Shown: positions 32,237-36,166 of the stretch, in pieces
How positions within the stretch are numbered: the first letter of the stretch is position 1
Layout of the letters: every line of letters starts with the position of its first letter
Source of the DNA: Rhizobiaceae bacterium
Lineage (GTDB): Bacteria; Pseudomonadota; Alphaproteobacteria; Rhizobiales; Rhizobiaceae
Length of the DNA: 36,166 nucleotides
Direction: 5' to 3'
Assembly (NCBI GenBank): GCA_027483885.1
Contig: JAIXTO010000032.1
Span: forward strand, 1-36,166
Notes under the pieces: generated by a model
Databases searched by the model: none
Told to the model about the DNA's origin: nothing
The model's input: the letters and a program-made list of their open reading frames with translations, nothing else
Translations under genes and position numbers: made by a program

Positions 32237-34300
32237 ATGAAAATCAGGGGCAAGATTAACTTGCTGGTCGGGTTGATGGCGCTGGTCGCCTTGGTCGTGG
32301 GCGGCATTTCGCTGTTTGCGATCTCCGAATACGGCCGGCGCATCGAGGCCTTCCATTCTGCCGCCGACCGCGCCTATCAGGGCGAGAACCTCAACCGGCT
32401 GGTGACGGCCGTGGTGATGGAGGCACGCGGGATCTATGCCGCCAAGACGGCGGAAGATACGGTCAAATTCGGCGAAGGCCTGACGAAGAACCTGACCCAG
32501 ATCGATGCATTGCTTGAAAAATGGCGCCCGATGGTGTCGGCCGAGCAGCGGCCAGCCTTTGAAGCGATGGCAAAGAAGGCCGAAGAGTTCAAGGCATTCC
32601 GCTCGGAGACGGTGCGGCTTGGCAAGACGGAAGGGCCGGAAGCTGCCAACAAGCAGGGCAATAACGAAGCCAACCGCAACAACCGCAAGGCCTTTCAGCA
32701 GGAAATCGACGCCATCGTCGGCCAGGACCGCGCGGAACTGGACAAGGTAAGCGCCGGCATCGACCAGTTTGGCGGTACCTTGTTCATGCTGATCAGCATC
32801 GTGACGCTGACGGGCGTGGCAATCGGCACCGGGCTTGCCGCCTTCATCAGCCGCCGCGCGCTGATCACGCCCATCCTTGCGCTGACGGATGCGATGAAGC
32901 GTATTGCCTCCGGAGATTATGCCACGGCCGTTGCTGGTGCCGGGCAGAAGGACGAGATCGGCGAAATGGCATCGACCGTCGAAGTGTTCAAGCAGAACGG
33001 CGTCGAGGTGCAGCGCATGAACGCCGAGGATGGCGTGTCGCGCGCCCGTTCCGACGATCTGCAGGCGCGCATGGCAGCCGTGGTTGCTGCCGCTGCCGAG
33101 GGCGATTTCACGGTCCGCATCAACAAGCAGTTCGGCAATGCCGGACTGGACCGGTTTGCCAACAATGTCGACCAGCTGCTGGCGACCGTCGATGGCGGCC
33201 TGACCCAGACCGGCGACATCCTCAAGCGGCTTGCCGCTGGCGATCTCTCCGACACCATGCATGGCAGCTTCCATGGCGCATTTGCGGATCTGCAACGCAA
33301 TGTCAACGAAGCCATCCTCAATCTGCGCAACACGATGGGCGAAATCCGCGGAGCCGCAAGCCTCATCAACGGCAATGCCGGCGAGTTGCGCACCGCAGCC
33401 GACGATCTGTCGAAGCGTACCGAACAGCAGGCCGCAGCGCTCGAGGAAACGTCCGCAGCACTCGACGAGATCACCGCGGTCGTCAAATCCTCCACGGAGC
33501 GGGCCCAGGAAGCCAGTAGCATGGTGGGCGAAGCCAAGGAAAGTGCTGCACAGTCCGCCATTGTGGTGCGGGATGCGGTGGCGGCCATGGGGCGCATCGA
33601 ACAGGCCTCGCGCGAGATTTCGCAGATCATCAACGTCATCGACGAGATCGCCTTCCAGACCAACCTCCTGGCGCTCAACGCCGGTGTGGAAGCAGCCCGT
33701 GCCGGTGAAGCCGGCAAGGGTTTTGCCGTCGTTGCCCAGGAAGTGCGCGAGCTTGCCCAGCGCTCGGCCAATGCGGCGAAGGACATCAAGGCGCTCATCA
33801 CCAAGTCCGGCGAGGAAGTGGCCGGGGGCGTCAAGCTTGTCCAGAAGACGGGCGAATCGCTGCATGAGATCGAAAGCCGGGTTCTCGGCATCAACGATCA
33901 TATCCATTCGATCGCAACGGCGGCCCGCGAGCAGGCAACCGGCCTGCACGAGGTCAACACCGCCGTCAACCAGATGGACCAGGTGACCCAGAGAAACGCT
34001 GCCATGGTGGAGGAAACCTCTGCGGCAACGCACAGGCTGTCTCAGGAAGCCGATGGCCTGTTCTCGCTGCTGTCGCATTTCAACATCGGCGAAGGCGGGC
34101 AGGCGCCGCGCCGCGCCTCCGAAGCGGCTCCCGCGCGCACTGCACCAGCCCGTGCTGCGGCCATCCGTGCGGCCGACGATCGCGCCGCCCCCAAGGCATC
34201 GCCTGCGCGCCGGATGATGGGCAATCTTGCCCGCGCCATCGGTGCTGCACCGGCAACTGCTGCGGCTGCGCCACGCGGGGAAAACTGGGAGGAGTTCTGA
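32237..34300 (+). CDS. Methyl-accepting chemotaxis protein
   Basis: This 687-residue chemoreceptor has TM1 at about 8-29, a periplasmic sensor part of about 150 residues (30-178), TM2 at about 179-204, a HAMP domain (205-257), a second HAMP-like segment (about 290-343), and a cytoplasmic signalling domain (about 380-615). The highly conserved hairpin tip is [20 protein letters not shown] with [17 protein letters not shown]. After a flexible Ala/Arg/Pro-rich linker, the protein ends in NWEEF (683-687), which resembles the NWETF tether for CheR/CheB. ATG 32237 is used with GAGGG 6 bases before it. The sensor part is too diverged to name a ligand. No che genes are nearby. Confidence 0.95.
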   Translation: MKIRGKINLLVGLMALVALVVGGISLFAISEYGRRIEAFHSAADRAYQGENLNRLVTAVVMEARGIYAAKTAEDTVKFGEGLTKNLTQIDALLEKWRPMVSAEQRPAFEAMAKKAEEFKAFRSETVRLGKTEGPEAANKQGNNEANRNNRKAFQQEIDAIVGQDRAELDKVSAGIDQFGGTLFMLISIVTLTGVAIGTGLAAFISRRALITPILALTDAMKRIASGDYATAVAGAGQKDEIGEMASTVEVFKQNGVEVQRMNAEDGVSRARSDDLQARMAAVVAAAAEGDFTVRINKQFGNAGLDRFANNVDQLLATVDGGLTQTGDILKRLAAGDLSDTMHGSFHGAFADLQRNVNEAILNLRNTMGEIRGAASLINGNAGELRTAADDLSKRTEQQAAALEETSAALDEITAVVKSSTERAQEASSMVGEAKESAAQSAIVVRDAVAAMGRIEQASREISQIINVIDEIAFQTNLLALNAGVEAARAGEAGKGFAVVAQEVRELAQRSANAAKDIKALITKSGEEVAGGVKLVQKTGESLHEIESRVLGINDHIHSIATAAREQATGLHEVNTAVNQMDQVTQRNAAMVEETSAATHRLSQEADGLFSLLSHFNIGEGGQAPRRASEAAPARTAPARAAAIRAADDRAAPKASPARRMMGNLARAIGAAPATAAAAPRGENWEEF

Positions 34301-34347
34301 TGCGACAGCGGTTTTCGACACCCGGTGCGGCGGCCTAAGCCGGCTCC

Positions 34348-34386
34348 GATGCCCGAGGGCTGGAAAAAGCCCTCGGGCATCTTTAT
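34348..34386 (+). terminator. Rho-independent terminator of the chemoreceptor gene
   Basis: GATGCCCGAGGGCT (34348-34361) and AGCCCTCGGGCATC (34368-34381) form a perfect 14-base stem around GGAAAA, followed by TTTAT. It starts 47 bases after the stop codon. Confidence 0.88.
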
Positions 34387-34451
34387 GATAAGGCACATGA
34401 CAAGCGGCGCGGGAGCGCGTCGCAAAGCCGCTTGAACGAACGGAGATCCGC

Positions 34452-35957
34452 ATGACGAACGAGGCGGAGGGCTCCGCCCCACTGGGATCGCCCCCGGCAG
34501 AGGGTGCGGACATACCCCTTCAGCGGATGCCCCGGCGCTTTCGCGGCCTGTCGGGACGTCTTCTCTGGCTGACCGTCATTTTCGTCATGTTCGCCGAAGT
34601 GCTGATTTTTGTTCCCTCGATTTCCGTGATGCGCACCACCTGGCTGCGAGACCGGCTGGATACGGCCGCTGCCGCCGGCATTGTCATCGACGGATTGCAG
34701 CCAGCCGAGCTGCCGCGCGAAGTGCAGGACGATACGCTGCTGGCGACCGGCACGAAAGTTCTGGCGCTGCGCAAGGATGGCACCTCGCGCCTGCTGGCGG
34801 CCATCGATGTGCCCCCGCAGGTGGATTTGCAGGTGGATCTGGCACACGAGACGCCATTCGATGCCATGGCCAGCGCGCTCGACACGCTGATCTTCGGCGG
34901 CGGGCGTGCCATGCGCGTCTACGGTCCGATCAACGATACCGACATGATCATCGAACTTGTCATGAACGACGACACGCTGCGCAAGGCGATGATCGGCTTC
35001 TCGCGGCTGATGTTCGTCATCTCGCTGCTGATTTCGCTGGTGACGGCGTTTCTGATCTATCTCGCGATCAACCGCATGATGATCGGCCCCATAAGGCGCC
35101 TCACGCATGGCATGCAGGTGTTTTCCGAGCACCCGGAAGATCCCGAGCGGGTGTTCGTGCCCGGGCGCGCCAAGGGAGAGCTGCAGGTGGCCGGCCACCA
35201 TCTGGCGGCCATGCAGCGCCAATTGCAGCGCACGCTGAAGCAGCAGAAGAACCTCGCAGACCTTGGCCTTGCCGTCTCCAAGATCAACCACGACATGCGC
35301 AATATTCTGGCATCGGCACAGCTGATGTCGGACCGGCTGGTGGATGTGGAGGATCCGATGGTGCGAAGCTTTGCGCCAAAGCTGCTGCGCACCATCGACC
35401 GGGCGGTGGGGTATACCAACGAGGTGCTGGCCTATGGGCAGGCTTCGGAAGCCGCTCCACGGCGTCGGCTGCTGCGCCTTGCGGGGCTCTGCCAGGACGT
35501 GCGTGAGATCCTGGCGCTCGATCCGGAAGCCGGCATCGAGTTCATCGACCAGATCGATGAGACGCTGGAAGTGGATGCCGACAGCGAGCAGCTGTTTCGC
35601 GTCATCCACAATCTCTGCCGCAATGCCGTACAGGCGCTGATGCATGCACCACCCCCCGAGGACGGCCAGCCGCACCGGGTGTCGCTGACCGCCCAGCGCG
35701 TCGGCAGCGTCGTCAGCATCACCGTGGATGACAACGGCCCCGGCATGCCGCGCAAGGCCCGGGAAAACCTGTTTGCGGCCTTCCGCGGCTCTGCCCGTTC
35801 CGGCGGCACCGGCCTTGGCCTTGCCATTGCCCGCGAGCTGGTGCTCGCCCATGGCGGCACGATTGCACTCGTGGAAAAGCCCGGCCCCGGCACGCTTTTC
35901 CGAATCGAAATTCCGGATCGTCCGGTGGCTCTTGATGCCTATCGTGTTCGAGCATGA
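34452..35957 (+). CDS. Orphan sensor histidine kinase
   Basis: This 501-residue membrane kinase has TM1 at about 36-58, a periplasmic sensor region (59-181), TM2 at about 182-206, a HAMP segment (205-258), a phospho-acceptor region with H280 (KINHDMRNIL), and an ATPase domain with the N box (N391, CRNAVQAL), G1 DNGPGM (427-432) and G2 GGTGLGLAI (451-459). All catalytic boxes are intact. The H-box context, H-D-M-R-N rather than H-E-L/I-R-T-P, is unusual and recalls the HDxxN-type kinases. No response regulator lies next to it in the window, so its partner is unknown. CGGAG precedes ATG 34452. Confidence 0.93.
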   Translation: MTNEAEGSAPLGSPPAEGADIPLQRMPRRFRGLSGRLLWLTVIFVMFAEVLIFVPSISVMRTTWLRDRLDTAAAAGIVIDGLQPAELPREVQDDTLLATGTKVLALRKDGTSRLLAAIDVPPQVDLQVDLAHETPFDAMASALDTLIFGGGRAMRVYGPINDTDMIIELVMNDDTLRKAMIGFSRLMFVISLLISLVTAFLIYLAINRMMIGPIRRLTHGMQVFSEHPEDPERVFVPGRAKGELQVAGHHLAAMQRQLQRTLKQQKNLADLGLAVSKINHDMRNILASAQLMSDRLVDVEDPMVRSFAPKLLRTIDRAVGYTNEVLAYGQASEAAPRRRLLRLAGLCQDVREILALDPEAGIEFIDQIDETLEVDADSEQLFRVIHNLCRNAVQALMHAPPPEDGQPHRVSLTAQRVGSVVSITVDDNGPGMPRKARENLFAAFRGSARSGGTGLGLAIARELVLAHGGTIALVEKPGPGTLFRIEIPDRPVALDAYRVRA

Positions 35958-35980
35958 AATTTATCAATGTTTTTCAATGG

Positions 35981-35999
35981 CTTGAAAAGTTGTTTCAAG
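35981..35999. other. AT-rich inverted repeat after the histidine kinase gene
   Basis: CTTGAAA (35981-35987) and TTTCAAG (35993-35999) form a seven-base inverted repeat around AGTTG, 24 bases after the kinase stop. It may be a weak bidirectional terminator or a binding site; no T-run follows on the plus strand. Confidence 0.4.
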
Positions 36000-36027
36000 A
36001 AAATGACAGCAGCCTCGGCAAAATCGC

Positions 36028-36056
36028 TTGCAATCCCCCCAAGGACGCTTTAGAGG
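36028..36056 (+). promoter_or_regulatory. Candidate tRNA-Arg promoter
   Basis: TTGCAA (36028-36033) and TAGAGG (36051-36056) are 17 bases apart, about 33 bases before the tRNA. Both boxes are only moderate matches. Confidence 0.45.
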
Positions 36057-36089
36057 ATCGCCAACGCCGACGGACAGTCGGTGAGGCAA

Positions 36090-36166
36090 GCACCCGTAGC
36101 TCAGCTGGATAGAGCACCAGACTACGAATCTGGGGGTCAGGAGTTCGAATCTCTTCGGGTGCGCCA
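36090..36166 (+). tRNA. tRNA-Arg (anticodon ACG)
   Basis: A complete 77-base cloverleaf ends exactly at the last base of the window. The acceptor arm GCACCCG (36090-36096) pairs with CGGGTGC (36156-36162), then discriminator G and an encoded CCA (36164-36166). The D arm contains TAGCTCAGCTGGATAGAGCA. The anticodon arm CCAGA-CTACGAA-TCTGG places ACG at positions 34-36, so the A34 should be converted to inosine to read CGU/CGC/CGA. The T loop is TTCGAAT with a stem carrying one G-T pair. Confidence 0.96.

Noticed and set aside
32174..34513. A 779-codon open frame on the minus strand
   Set aside because: Antisense to the chemoreceptor gene, which has full domain support; the frame is a GC artefact.
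1..36166. CRISPR arrays, insertion sequences or prophage genes
   Set aside because: No regularly spaced repeats, transposase, integrase or phage structural genes were seen; the only accessory-looking parts are the toxin-antitoxin pair and the sigma/anti-sigma/fasciclin set.

Overview
The window looks like a chromosomal stretch from an alphaproteobacterium of the Rhizobiales, most likely Rhizobiaceae (Agrobacterium/Rhizobium/Allorhizobium type). The grounds are high GC, GTG and TTG starts, and a gene set and order recalled from that group: tsaB-rimI-fur/mur-plsC-miaB-phoH-ybeY-corC-lnt-phrR-metK-trmB, then def/fmt/truA, dapE/dapD, argB, engB-yidC-rnpA-rpmH. The genus cannot be fixed from the sequence alone. 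Almost all of the window is core housekeeping; no insertion sequence, phage or CRISPR array is visible. Coding density is very high, and the only gene-free stretch above 300 bases is the rpmH/chemoreceptor interval (31931-32236).

Layout. 1-12350 (+): the tail of a universal stress protein gene, an Nfu-type Fe-S scaffold, the tRNA t6A protein TsaB with RimI, a Fur/Mur metal regulator, lysophosphatidate acyltransferase, MiaB, the PhoH-YbeY-CorC-Lnt block (ribosome/RNA maturation and envelope lipoproteins), a PhrR/PraR-like repressor with a clear terminator, then metK and trmB. 12425-15454 (-): a small heat-shock gene with a heat-shock-type promoter and a leader that folds like a ROSE RNA thermometer, its DUF1150 partner, then rmuC-rbsK. 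15578-18631 (+): def, an inserted FitAB/VapBC-type toxin-antitoxin pair with a perfect palindromic operator, then fmt and truA (overlapping). 18578-21880 (-): dapD-dapE and two tandem paralogous membrane proteins of unknown function, the last overlapping truA tail to tail. 22123-26477: a LOG-family phosphoribohydrolase, a secreted four-EF-hand protein, a HAD pyrimidine 5'-nucleotidase, an EamA transporter and argB.

26615-28650 (+) is the most system-like locus: an ECF sigma factor, a translationally coupled RskA-like membrane anti-sigma factor and a secreted fasciclin (FAS1) protein. The same partners make up the mycobacterial SigK/RskA/MPT70-MPT83 regulon. A motif GAAACTC-N15-CG occurs upstream of both the sigma gene and the fasciclin gene, which is what an autoregulated ECF promoter would look like.

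28776-31930 (-): the rpmH-rnpA-yidC-engB cluster; the 44-codon rpmH is intact. 32237-35957 (+): a chemoreceptor ending in an NWEEF docking pentapeptide, a strong terminator, and an orphan sensor histidine kinase. The window ends exactly at the CCA end of a tRNA-Arg(ACG) gene, a common type of integration site.

Function assignments rest on motifs and family knowledge; no database search was run. Comparisons of gene order with other genomes are from memory and are marked as inference.
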